A stretch of DNA of 64,000 nt, taken from positions 1 through 64,000 of the forward strand of contig JAVKOQ010000262.1 of assembly GCA_031835245.1 (NCBI GenBank), read 5' to 3'. This DNA is from Balamuthia mandrillaris (taxonomy: Eukaryota > Discosea > Longamoebia > Balamuthiidae). Positions 22,632 through 33,607 of this stretch are shown piece after piece; position 1 is the first letter of the stretch; each line of letters begins with the position of its first letter. The notes under the pieces were generated by a model that made no database searches, was not told where the DNA came from, and was given only the letters and a program-made list of their open reading frames with translations. The translations under genes and the position numbers were made by a program.

Positions 22632-24632
22632 TTAATTCAAAGATTCCTCTACAGCAGTCTCGCTCATAGTCATAGTCATGGTCATGTGATCGCCCTGAGA
22701 CTCTTTGCCCTTAGAACCTTTGCTTTTCTTTGGGGTTCTGGTTTGGGAGGTGGAACGGTCGCTGGTGATGGCACTCTTGAAGTTGCCCCTGGCCACATTG
22801 CTGAAGAACCGCTGCCAGAAATGGAGGATACCTTGACTCAGGCAAAAGTTGAGGAAGAGCAGCAGACCCAAGGAGGAGTACGCGAAGCTCTTCAGCATGG
22901 CCAGGGAGAAGTTGTGCACCGACTCGGAGAGCTCGCAGTATGGTGCTGTTTCAGAGCGGAGAAGGCACTGGAAATACTCTCCATAGCCATCTTCGATGTC
23001 ATCTTTGTCAGTTTCCACACGAATGGTGTATGCGAAGATGAAGATGTACAGACACAAGAATATCCTGTTTGGTTTGTCGTCGTTAGTAACCTTACAAAAG
23101 GGACTCAAGGTGGAAGCGAAAAGAGTACGTGATGAACACGATGATGCGAATGTAGGTTACTGCTGTTTTTTTGAACTCCTTCATTCCATGGAAATAAGTC
23201 ATGAGGCGAGCCAAGGCAGCCACGAAGCAAACAACACCAACCAAAAGAATGATACCAACAGGAAGCGCCCAAAAGACAATCAACCATACTCCATCATCCA
23301 TGCTTCCCACATTGCAACTGTTTACACCAACATGTAAGTATAAGAATATCAAGCAAAGAAAAAAGAAGTGGTGCATACAAGAAGGCACCCGGAGCGAAAA
23401 CGATCTTGCCAGCTGCAGCAGGTATTAGCATCACCAACGCGGGAATGCCCCACCCGCAAACGTGCAGAACCGCTAACACGGCTATTCTCATACAAGAGTT
23501 GTCTTCTGGCAATTTCGCTCTGAAAAAAAGCTAGTATTCAAGTAAGTCATTAGAAGAGAAGATAACGATGAAGAGAACGACGGAGAGAAAAACGAGGAAG
23601 AGAAGAACACGATGAAGCGAGTTGGAAAGAAGACACGCACGGAGAGGAACATGTTGAGGGAGACAATGCCCCACCACATGGTGCTTGACAACAACCCTGT
23701 CTGCAACAACCACCCTTGGAAGGTGCACAAGCTCGATTCCACGGAAAGATCTTCGATGTCAAAATAAACATGCAAACCAGCAGCGGCTTCCACATGAGGA
23801 CGAAGGTAGGCACCATCCAAGCCACACCACAGATTCTCATAGCCGGAAAAGGTGGGGATGATCATGCCCACGGAGGCAAAGTGGGCGGCCAGGGCACACA
23901 TCATGATGAGGTTGGAGGGGAACTTTCTCAGTGTGGGGTGCAATGCGTAGGACAGGATCAACACCAGACTGCCCGCCTGCATCCATCATATCCACCACGC
24001 AGCATGTTGAATTATAAGAAAAATAGGAATGGAGAAGGAGAATAAAAATAAGCAAAGAAAAAAACGAAAAGGGAGAATGGACGAAGAACGAACCCAGGAA
24101 AACCAGCCCAGCACCAACTGCATGACTTTGGCCGAATCATATTGAGAGTCCGAATAGGCTGGCAAGGGACACTTGTAACTGCATTGATTGTTTCCCGAGT
24201 TGGCCAGTGGTTCGTCACAGTAGATGTTTGTTCTTTGAGCGTCGAGGGAGTTGCATTGGCCTGTGAATGTTTGGTCTGGATATTCGGACGTGGTTACGTT
24301 GTACACCTCACTTTGATAGAAAGGGGCTCCATTTTCCATCTCTTCGCAGGTCAACGGAAAGGAGTAGTTTTGCGGAAACCAAAGAACCACCCCAAAGGGG
24401 TATCCTCTACTTTCGGAGCTGTTTCTGCATGTAACATCTAGGAATGGCGAAAAGCAACCCATCAGCCAAAGAACAACGCAAAAGGAAACCAGGTCAGAAG
24501 ATGTGTACGGTACCGTAGTCGTCACAGATGGAACGGCATGGTTGCATTGGCTGTGGTATCACTGTCTCGTCTGCAAAAGGAACAGAATTAGGCTGTTGGA
24601 GGAAGCAAAGAGCGAGAAGAGAGAGAAAAGAG

Positions 24633-24670
<38 letters not shown>

Positions 24671-25223
24671 GCAGCAACAAAGTACTCGAGTCAGCAGTGG
24701 GGACTACAAGACAAGGACGGAAGTAGGTCAAGCACATCATCCGCACAAAAAATAAGTTACACCTGCCATCAATGCTGGTATCGTTCTCATGGATGAGTCC
24801 GAGGCCATCTATAATAGCGGAAGCTGTTGCTGCAAATTCTGACAGTGTGTTTCCCTCGGGTATGTAAATAAAGGTGTCCTCTTTTTGTTGGTTGTGGGTC
24901 AGGCAGGAGCAGCACGAAGAAAGTTAATTAGAGAGAAACAAAGAGAGATAAAGAGAAAGAGAGAAAGAGAAAAAGAGAAAGAGAGGTAGGAGAGAGAGAG
25001 AGAGAAAGAGATAACGAAAGCAACAAGAACGACACCACGAACAAAGAAACGAGAGTACAAGGGCACACGAACCATTCCATTGAGGGAACTGGTCACAAAT
25101 TTTCGGTTGGCCTTGCCAACGGACGCAAGTGCCTGGCTGGCCGTGCACCTGCGCCGCCCACAGCACCAACAGGAGCACCAAACCCGATAAACACACGAAA
25201 TGGCAGCGAAGGCATGAAGACAT
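22632..25223 (-). CDS. Frizzled/Smoothened-like 7TM receptor A
   Basis: Minus strand, eight exons. A signal peptide (LVLLLVLWAAQVHG) is followed by QPGTCVRWQGQPKICDQFPQW. The Frizzled-type cysteine-rich domain runs through exons 2-4: RCNLFFVRMMCLTYFRPC, then PQPMQPCRSICDDY, then TCRNSSESRGYPFG. Exons 5-8 encode the 7TM core (ILSYALHPTLRKFPSNLIMM, STMWWGIVSLNMFLSV, CGWGIPALVMLIPAAAGK). The tail ends with DHMTMTMTMSET. The Frizzled KTxxxW after TM7 is absent. Compared with its neighbours the tail is the most diverged. Family is sure; ligand and transducer are unknown. A (GA)n tract lies in an intron at 24637. Confidence 0.92.
24637..24667 (-). repeat. (GA)n in receptor A intron
   Basis: GA on the plus strand, CT on the coding strand, within the intron between CRD exons. 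Confidence 0.95.
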
Positions 25224-25599
25224 GACGAGAGACAATGATGATTCGTTTGTGTGCACCCCAATGTTCCCTAACCCGGAGTTGGTTCCTTTCTTTGCGCTTG
25301 TGTGTGTGAGGAGGACAGTTGCGCGTTTCACGTTCGAACGCGCTTCGACAAGGAGGATACAAACCTCAGGCCAGAGAGCGGTTACCCAAACTGAATTATT
25401 AATGAAAGTGGCCGAGACGTTTGTGCACCCAGTTGACAGGCGATCAAGCTATTTCTCCATTAGTCCTTTATTAGCGGGAAAAAACGTGATGGGTTGCCGC
25501 ACTACGGCTCACCTGCCGGTTTGTATCCACCGTGTGTTCGTTGTTGTCAAGGGATCGGTTACAACCTGCTCCCGCACCCTCCTCCGTAGGACCTAGGTT

Positions 25600-25647
<48 letters not shown>

Positions 25648-25847
25648 ATGTGCGAGTACGGCGTCCGTCAGCCACAACGCGAAATAAATGATAGGCGGAG
25701 GTGAAGCGTGCAACGCAAGACACCACTACAACGGCACCGTTGACGCTGGTTTTCTCCTTCTCTCTCTCTCTCTCTCTCTCTCTTACGAAAACATTGAATA
25801 CACCAAAACAAATAAAAATGCTAATAAAAGTAAACATAAAACAAAGT
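25224..25847. other. Intergenic between receptors A and B, with two (CT)n tracts
   Basis: The promoter side of A and the 3' side of B. CT runs lie at 25604-25643 and 25758-25784. No gene seen. Confidence 0.6.
25604..25643. repeat. (CT)n microsatellite
   Basis: A (CT)20-like run between receptor genes A and B. Confidence 0.95.
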
Positions 25848-28435
25848 TTACAATCCTTCGTCCTCAGCAGCCTCGCTCAAGGTGACGCTCATGGTCATGT
25901 GCTCCTGCTTCGAGCCCTTGGAGCCCTTGCCTTTCTTGGTGTTCCTTGTTCGGGAGGTGGTGCGCTCGCTGGTGATGGCACTCTTGAAGTTGCCCCTGGC
26001 CACGTTGCTGAAGAACCTCCACCAGAAATGGAGGATACCTTGGCTCAAGCAAAAGTTGAGGAAGAGCAGCAGACCCAAGGAGGAGTACGCGAAGCTCTTC
26101 AGCATGGCCAGGGAGAAGTTGTGCACCGACTCGGAGAGCTCGCAGTATGGTGCTGTCTCCGAGTTGAGGAGGCAGCGGAAGTGGTCGCCGTAGCCCTCTT
26201 CGATGTCATCTTTGTCAGTTTCCACACGAATGGTGTATGCGAAGATGAAGATGTACAGGCACAAGAATATCCTGTGTGGTTTTTCATTGTCAGTCGCCTA
26301 ATTGAAACAGGATGAAAAGTGGAAAAGAAAAGAGTACGTGATGAAGACGATGATGCGAATGTAAGTGGCAGCAGTTTTCTTCAGCTCCTTCGTTCCATGG
26401 ATGAAGGACAAGAGGCGAACCAAGGAGGCCGCGAAGCAAACCAGGCCAACCAACAGAATGATGCCCACGGGAAGAGCCCAAAAGACAATCAACCACACTC
26501 CACCATCCATGCTTCCCACATTGCAACTTTTAACGTGTAATCGAAACGAAGTTTGGTGGTCAGGTAAACGAACACCATGATATAAAAAGTATAGGTGACG
26601 TACAAGAAGGCACCAGGAGCAAATACAATCTTGCCAGCCGCGGCAGGCACCAACATCAGCAATGCTGGCACTCCCCACCCGCAAAGATGATATACCACTG
26701 GCAAGCCTACCCGCCATCCCAAATTGTCTGGTAACTTCTTTCCAAAGAAAACCTTGTTTGAAGGAATGCATTTCATCTTAGTTAAAGCCGAAGCCTAAGC
26801 GCGAAGGGGGAAGGATACGAACAGAGAGGAACATGTTGAGGGACACAATGCCCCACCACATGGTGCTTGACAACAACCCTGTCTGCAACAACCATCCTTG
26901 GAAGGTGCACAAGCCTGATTCCACGGAAAGATCTTCGATGTCGAAATCAACATGCAAACCACCCTGTGCTTCCACATGAGGACGAAGGTAGGCACCATCC
27001 AAGCCACACCACAGATTCTCATAGCCAGAGAAGGTGGGGATGATCATGCCCACGGAGGCAAAGTGGGCGGCCAGGGCACACATCATGATGAGGTTGGAGG
27101 GGAACTTTCTCAGTGTGGGGTGCAATGCGTAGGACAGGATCAACACCAGACTGCCCGCCTGCATCCATCATATCCACCAGAAAGTATTTTGCGTTAAAGG
27201 AGAGGAGCAGAAAAAAGGAAGACAGAATACAGAGAGTCAGAAGTAGATTCTGAGAACAACAAGAACGCGGAGGAGGAGGAAGAACACGACAAGAAAGAAA
27301 GAACGAAGAAGAAAAGAAGGGGGAACGCACCCAGGAAAACCAACCAAGGACCAACTGCATGACTTTGGCCGAATCATATTGCGATTCCGTGTACGACGGC
27401 AAGGGACACTCGTAACTGCATTGATTGTTTCCCGAGCTGGCCAGTGGTTCTTCGCAGTAGATTGTTGTTCTTTGAGCGTCAAGGGAGTTGCATTGGCCTG
27501 TGAATGTTTGGTCTGGATATGCTGCTGTGGTTACGTTGAAGTTCTCAGTCTGCCAGAAGGGAGCCCCGTTCTCCAACTCTTCGCAGGTCAAGGGAGTGGT
27601 GTAGTTTTGCGGAAAGAACAGACCCAAGCCAAAGGGGTATCCTCGACTCTCCGAGTTGTTTTTGCAAGTTAATGCTGCAGAGGTGAAAAAAAAAACGGGT
27701 GAGAGAAAGTGTTGAAGAGGAAAAAGGAAAGAAAACAAACTGTAATCATCGCAGAGGGAGCGGCATGGTTGCATTGGCTCTGGTATCACTGTCTCGTCTG
27801 TATTGCAAAAGTAACAATTAGCAGAAGAGAGAGGAAGAACGGAAAGAGAGAACGAGGGAAGAGAGGAGAGCTGTAGAAGGGAAGAGACAAAAAATGAGCG
27901 TCGAAACAACAGTACTTGAGTCAGCGGTAGGGACCTCAAGGCAAGGACGGAAATAAGTCAGGCACAACATTCGAATGAAATACAAGTTACACCTGCCATC
28001 AATGCTGGTATCGTTCTCATGAATGAGTCCTATACCGTCTATAACGGCTGCTGCCATTTGCCCAAATTCTTGTAATGTGTTCCCCTCGGGAATGTAAACG
28101 TAGGTGTCCTCTGGTTATGTGTTGGTTTTGGGTACCACGGGTGAGAAAAGAGGAAAAGGAAAAGAGGTGAAAGAAGGATTTCGACAAAGGAAAAAGACTC
28201 AAAGAAGAAAAGGGTAAGAACAGAAGCAGAAGAATAAGACTAAGAAACAAAAAAAAAACCGCAAAACCACAAACAACAAAGCAAACGAACCATCCCATTG
28301 CGGAAATTGGTCGCATATCCTCGGTTCTCCTGTCCAAGGCTCGCAAGTGCCTGGCTGGCCTTTCGCGTGCGGAAGAGAAAAGGCGGCCACAACCAAAGCC
28401 ACCAAAAGTACAAATCGGCAGGGAAGGAAGGCCAT
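25848..28435 (-). CDS. Frizzled/Smoothened-like 7TM receptor B
   Basis: Minus strand, eight exons with the same plan as copy A. It starts at 28435 with signal peptide LVALVVAAFSLPHAKG, then GTCEPWTGEPRICDQFPQW. CRD exons carry CNLYFIRMLCLTYFRPC and EPMQPCRSLCDDY. The N-glycosylation-rich ectodomain (NNSESRGYPFG, NVTTAAYPDQTF) and the 7TM exons follow. The tail is KGSKQEHMTMSVTLSEAAEDEGL-like. Its intron between CRD exons is nearly identical to that of copy D, which points to recent duplication or conversion. No disabling change was noticed. Confidence 0.92.
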
Positions 28436-29002
28436 GTTGATGTTGTGTGCCTCGCTCGAACACTGCTGTTCAACTTTGTGTTGTGTTTTCTTCTACCGGA
28501 GTAGCTTCTGCCGGAGACAGCGGAGTAAGCACAGGAAGAGCGGTTGTACATTCATAATGTCGGGCGGGCCAATGTCCTCGTTCCATTAAAGCACAGAAAG
28601 GCCTTAATTAAAAGCGTAGATGCTGTAATATAACCCTACGTTGCGCTACTTGCCCTGCAACGCCCTATACCTGAATAGCCGTTAACGCTCAACGAGGAAA
28701 CCGTGCTTCTAGGCCACTTAAACGGACCGTGAAACGCGTTCTTTAGTCGTGTAGTTTCCCTCTCTCACTTTTAAAAACAACCAAAGATTTACTATAGGAG
28801 GTAAAACCACAGCCTTCCTTCCCCCCATTGCGTTCCGGTCAAAGCAGCAGCGGCTTTGGTTCCTTTCTTTTTTTTTTCCCCCTTCAAGATCACATTTCCG
28901 TCTCCTTGCAGATCGGATGCAATTTGATTTTTTGATGGGGTGACATTCAACGTTCGCTTGCCATTACTCAACAAGAGGGCGCTTTGCCGCTTTCCCCCAC
29001 CA

Positions 29003-29038
<36 letters not shown>

Positions 29039-29137
29039 GAGATGGGGGACAACAAAATGGGTATGGAATAAAACAAATACAAAACGAAAGGGAAAAAATG
29101 CAACAAAAACAAAAACAAAAAGCAAGAACTTATTGCT
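28436..29137. other. Intergenic between receptor B and the receptor relic
   Basis: No gene recognised. A (CT)n run lies at 29006-29034. Confidence 0.5.
29006..29034. repeat. (CT)n microsatellite
   Basis: A CT run 3' of the receptor relic. Confidence 0.95.
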
Positions 29138-29245
29138 TCACAGTCCCTCCTCCTCGGCAGCCTCGCTCAAGGTGACACTCATGGTCATGTGGTCTTCCTT
29201 GGAGCCTTTGCCCTTCTTGGTGTTCTTATGAGATAAACATGAGAG

Positions 29246-29277
<32 letters not shown>

Positions 29278-29640
29278 TAGAGGGGGAGGGCGCGCCAAAG
29301 AGAAAGGAAAATATTGAAAGATAAAATCGCGGTACTTGAGTCAGCGGTGGAACTACAAGGCAAGGGCGAAAGTAGGTAAGGCACAACTTGCGGATATAAA
29401 ACAAGTTACACCTTCCGTCAATGCTGGTGGTGTTCTCATGAATGAGCCCAATGTTGTTGATGATGTTTCCGGCTCGTTCTGCCAATGCTGGCAGAGACGT
29501 TCCCTCAGCAACATACACGGAGGTGTCCTCTATTTTTTGAAAATAAGTTTGTAGCTAGAGTGAATGGACAAGAGTAACAGAGCAAGGAAGAACACTAAGA
29601 AAGTTACTCCAACCATTCCATTGAGGGAACCAATCCTTTT
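29138..29640 (-). pseudogene. Deletion relic of a Frizzled-like receptor (copy C)
   Basis: On the minus strand a fragment of the exon-1 end (WNG plus donor, near 29620) is followed by a full second CRD exon (GLIHENTTSIDGRCN, RKLCLTYFRPC, about 29525-29340). An intron with (GA)n at 29241-29266 then runs directly into the end of exon 8 (NTKKGKGSKEDHMTMSVT, to 29138). The signal peptide, the later CRD exons and all seven membrane spans are missing. This fits one large internal deletion plus loss of the 5' part. The surviving tail is almost unchanged, so the event looks recent. Confidence 0.85.
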
Positions 29641-30137
29641 TAGCGTGGGTTGACAAGGTAAGGAACCCTCCCTCCAAGCGGTTTCATCGTTTCTCCTCTT
29701 TTTCTTTTGAATAGAAGGCAAACATGATATTATTCCTCCGGCTCTCGCTCACCTTGTTCTCTCTCGAAGGTTCTCCTCACCGTCCTGCTCTTTGGTCAAC
29801 CAGTGCTCTTGACTTCCGTAACATTTTGGTCTCTGCGCGGCTTGCCACCTAGTCCACAACGGGTGTGCTCTTCCGGATTTTTTTTGTTTTTTGTCTATCA
29901 GTACTCCTTCACCATGCCTAAACTATAGTGGTACGGGATTCGTCGTAACCTCCTTCTTTGTCCTTCTCTCCTCTAGCTCTCTCCGCAGGTTAAGGAAACA
30001 GTGTATGGGGTTGATGAGAAAAAACAATGTAGTTACAAATAAACCAAAAACAAAAACAAAAAAATCTCCAAAAGAAAGGAGGAAAAAATGCAAGAAAACA
30101 AAATGTAAAAAAACAACTAAAACAAAATGAATCAGTC
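29641..30137. other. Intergenic between relic C and receptor D
   Basis: No gene seen. It probably includes the lost 5' end of relic C, now unrecognisable. Confidence 0.4.
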
Positions 30138-32571
30138 TTATAGACCCTCTTCCTCAGCAGCCTCGCTCAAGGTGACGCTCATGGTCATGTGGTCCTGCTT
30201 CGAGCCCTTGCCCTTCTTGGTGTTCTTCTTCGTTCGGGAGGTGGAGCGCTCGCTGGTGATGGCACTCTTGAAGTTGCCCCTGGCCACATTGCTGAAGAAC
30301 CTCCACCAGAAATGGATGATGCCTTGACTCAAACAAAAGTTGAGGAAGAGCAGCAGACCCAGGGAGGAGTACGCGAAGCTCTTCAGCATGGCCAGGGAGA
30401 AGTTGTGTACCGACTCGGAGAGCTCGCAGTATGGTGCTGTCTCCGAGTTGAGGGCGCAGCGGAAATAAGCGCCGTAGCCCTCCTCGATGTCCTCTTTGTC
30501 CGTCTCCACGCGGAGAGTGTAGGCAAAGATGAAGATGTACAGGCACAAGAATATCCTGTTTGGTTTGACACAGATTCAGTGACTTCGCCTACGAAAGAGC
30601 GAAGGAAGGGCTAGACAAAGAAAAGTACGTGATGAAGACGATGATGCGAATGTAAGTGGCAGCAGTTTTCTTCAGCTCCTTCATTCCATGGATGAAGGAC
30701 AAGAGGCGAACCAAGGAGGCCGCGAAGCAAACCAGGCCAACCAACAGAATGATGCCCACAGGAAGAGCCCAGAAGACAATCAACCACACTCCATCATCCA
30801 TGCTTCCCACATTGCAACTGTTGCCCATTAAGATCAGCATCAAGCAATAACGAGAGGGCATCAGAGAAAGAAACAAGAAGTAAACAGAAGAAGGAAAGGT
30901 AACGTACAAGAAGGCACCAGGAGCGAAGACGATCTTGCCTGCCGCGGCAGGCACCAACATCACCAATGCTGGGATTCCCCAGCCACACAGATGCAAAACC
31001 ACCTGTACGCCTACCCGCCATCCCAAGTTTTTGTCCGGCAACTTCTTTCCAAAGAAGACCTTTTATCCATCGGTTTGCATGATGCTTTGGAGTTAAAATG
31101 CAGAAAAATATAGAGGCGCCGAAAGAAACGAGGACAGAATGTAGACAAAGAAGGCTGAAACGAGAAATACGAACGGAAAGAAACATGTTGAGGGACACAA
31201 TGCCCCACCACATGGTGCTTGACAACAACCCTGTCTGCAACAACCATCCTTGGAAGGTGCACAAGCTCGATTCCACGGAAAGGCCCTCAATGTCGAAATA
31301 AACACGCAAACCAGCATCGGCTTCCACGTGAGGACGAAGGTAGGCACCATCCAAGCCACACCACAGATTCTCATAGCCAGAGAAGGTGGGGATGATCATG
31401 CCCACGGAGGCAAAGTGGGCGGCCAAGCCGCACATCATGATGAGGTTGGAGGGGAACTTTCTCAGTGTGGGGTGCAATGCGTAGGACAGGATCAACACCA
31501 GGCTGCCCGCCTTTGAGAGCGACTTACTTGTTAGTACAACAAACGAACACCAGTAACGGTGATACTGAAGAAGAGGGAACGCACCCAGGAAAACCAACCA
31601 AGGACCAACTGCATGACTTTGGCCGAATCATATTGCGATTCCGTGTACGACGGCAAGGGACACTCGTAACTGCATTGATTGTTTCCCGAGTTGGTCAGTG
31701 GTTCTTCGCAGTAGATTGTTGTTCTTTGAGCGTCGAGGGAGTTGCATTGGCCTGTGAATGTTTGGTCTGGATATGCTGCTGTGGTTACGTTGAAGTTCTC
31801 AGTCTGCCAAAAGGGAGCTCCGTTCTCCAACTCTTCGCAGGTCAAGGGAGTGGTGTAGTTTTGCGGAAACCACAGCGCCGAACCAAAGGGGTATCCTCGA
31901 CTCTCCGAGTTGTTTTTGCAAGTTAATGCTGTACATGCGGAAAAAAAAAAACGGGTGAGACAGAGTGTTGAAGAAGAAAAAGGAAAGAAAACAAACTGTA
32001 ATCATCGCAGAGGGAGCGGCATGGTTGCATTGGTTCTGGTATCATCGTCTCGTCTGTGAAGACGAAACACAAGTTAGAAAGAGAGCGGAAAAAGAGAAGT
32101 AATGGAAAGAGGAAAGCAGCAAAGGCCATACTTGAGTCAGCGGTGGGAACCACGAGACAAGGGCGAAAGTAGGTGAGACACAACATGCGAATAAAATACA
32201 GGTTACACCTTCCGTCAATGCTGGTGTCATTCTCATGAATGAGTCCAATGCCGCTGATGACATACCCTGCCAGTTCCGCAAATTCTGGCAGCGTATTTCC
32301 CTCTGGAATGTATATGAAGGTGTCGTCTGTTGTTTTGTTTTGTTTTGTTTTGTTTTTGTTAATTTTTTTTTTCGTTTTGTTTGCTCGGTAAGACAGGAAA
32401 AAACAAGAAGAAAGGATTTAATGAACCATTCCATTGAGGGAATTGGTCACATATTCTAGGTTCCCCTTTCCAAGGTACGCAAGTGCCCGGCTGACCTTTC
32501 ACCGGCGCGACGCAAATGGCCAAAACGACCAACGTGAACACGAACGTAAAATGGGAGCCGAGAGACGTCAT
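30138..32571 (-). CDS. Frizzled/Smoothened-like 7TM receptor D
   Basis: Minus strand, eight exons. ATG 32571 gives MTSLGSH and a hydrophobic signal peptide ending VAPVKG, then QPGTCVPWKGEPRICDQFP. The CRD, ectodomain and 7TM exons follow as in B. The C-tail (about 35 residues from RSTSRTKKN to EEEGL) is the same as that of divergently oriented neighbour E. The seven-span core includes SSTMWWGIVSLN and PAAAGKIVFAPG. An exon-6 palindrome lies at 30937-30952. The open frame extends upstream of the chosen ATG, but the signal peptide supports this start. Confidence 0.92.
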
Positions 32572-33607
32572 ATCTACCAAAACAAAATCCAACGGGAGGC
32601 TACCCGGAGTTTTTTTTGTGATTCCAAAGTCGAAAAAAGACGCAGGACAAGTGTTTAAAGCCTTCGAGGCAAAAAATAAATAAATAAACAAAAAAATATT
32701 AAGAAAACAAAAACTAGAGAACAGGTACCACTCAATTACGTTTACTGGCAACGTTTCATTTGGAGTAACAACAGCTCCTGGTGCCCAACATTTTTGAGGT
32801 GTACCTTGCTGCGTATCCAATCAGGTTCGATGGTTAATTAATAAAACAAAAGGAGAGCAGGACTTTTATTGACGATTTCCATACCTCATTTTAAACAGCA
32901 AAGGTTTATTAGTTGTGCCGTTAGAAAAGGACGTTTAACTCTGTGGCCAGGGCGTGTGTTGGCCGTTGTCTGTGTTGAGTTGCCGAAAAAAGGGTGTTCG
33001 TTTAGTGTGGGAGAAATAAGAAACTAACACAAAAGGGGAAGTTTCTGGTCCGTACTATAAATGTATTAGAATAATTAAATTTGCTTGATAAAAACATTCT
33101 GATATGGAGAAATCGTGTTTCATTTGTCGAAAAGTTCTCGGGGAAGACCAAGATCGTCAAAATAATACTCGCCACGCGTACAAAAGTGCGTGCCCTGAAG
33201 TTTACCCTGCCTGCTCGCAAAGCAGCGGTGCTCATTCCAGTGTAGGCCCTAACGCTATCCTATTTCTCCTTTCTCCCGCTCTAAATATTTAAAGAGCTTC
33301 TTTTTCGTTTGTATTCTAACAGACAGACAGACAGACAATACATATCTTTTCTTTCACTCACTGTTTCTTGGTTTTGTCTACTCCAGGGCTTTCTTTTTAT
33401 TTAGGCACTGATATCCCCCCCCTTATCCTCGAGGATTTAACCAACCAGAGCTTCCCTCAATGTTACCGTTACCTCCTAAATAGTTCATTTAGTCTTTTCA
33501 ACATTAGTCTACCCTCCGATTGCCTCATAATCCCCTTCCAACATTAACTTGCTTCTTCCGTTTCTGTGCGTTCATACAACAACTACCTTGAAGCTCCCAG
33601 CTCTTCA
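32572..33607. other. Head-to-head intergenic region between receptors D and E
   Basis: About 1 kb separates divergent receptor genes and is therefore a candidate shared promoter and the axis of the inverted array. One small open frame (33104-33292) is listed separately. ACAG-type short tandem repeats (AGACAGACAGACAG) occur at about 33320-33335. Confidence 0.55.
33104..33292 (+). CDS. Possible 62-residue Cys/His small ORF
   Basis: ATG 33104 opens MEKSCFICRKVLGEDQ with a CxxC pair. A later HAYKSAC (H-x5-C) would complete a C2HC-like zinc site. It is short, has no neighbour support and lies in a likely promoter region, so it may be chance. Confidence 0.2.
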   Translation: MEKSCFICRKVLGEDQDRQNNTRHAYKSACPEVYPACSQSSGAHSSVGPNAILFLLSPALNI

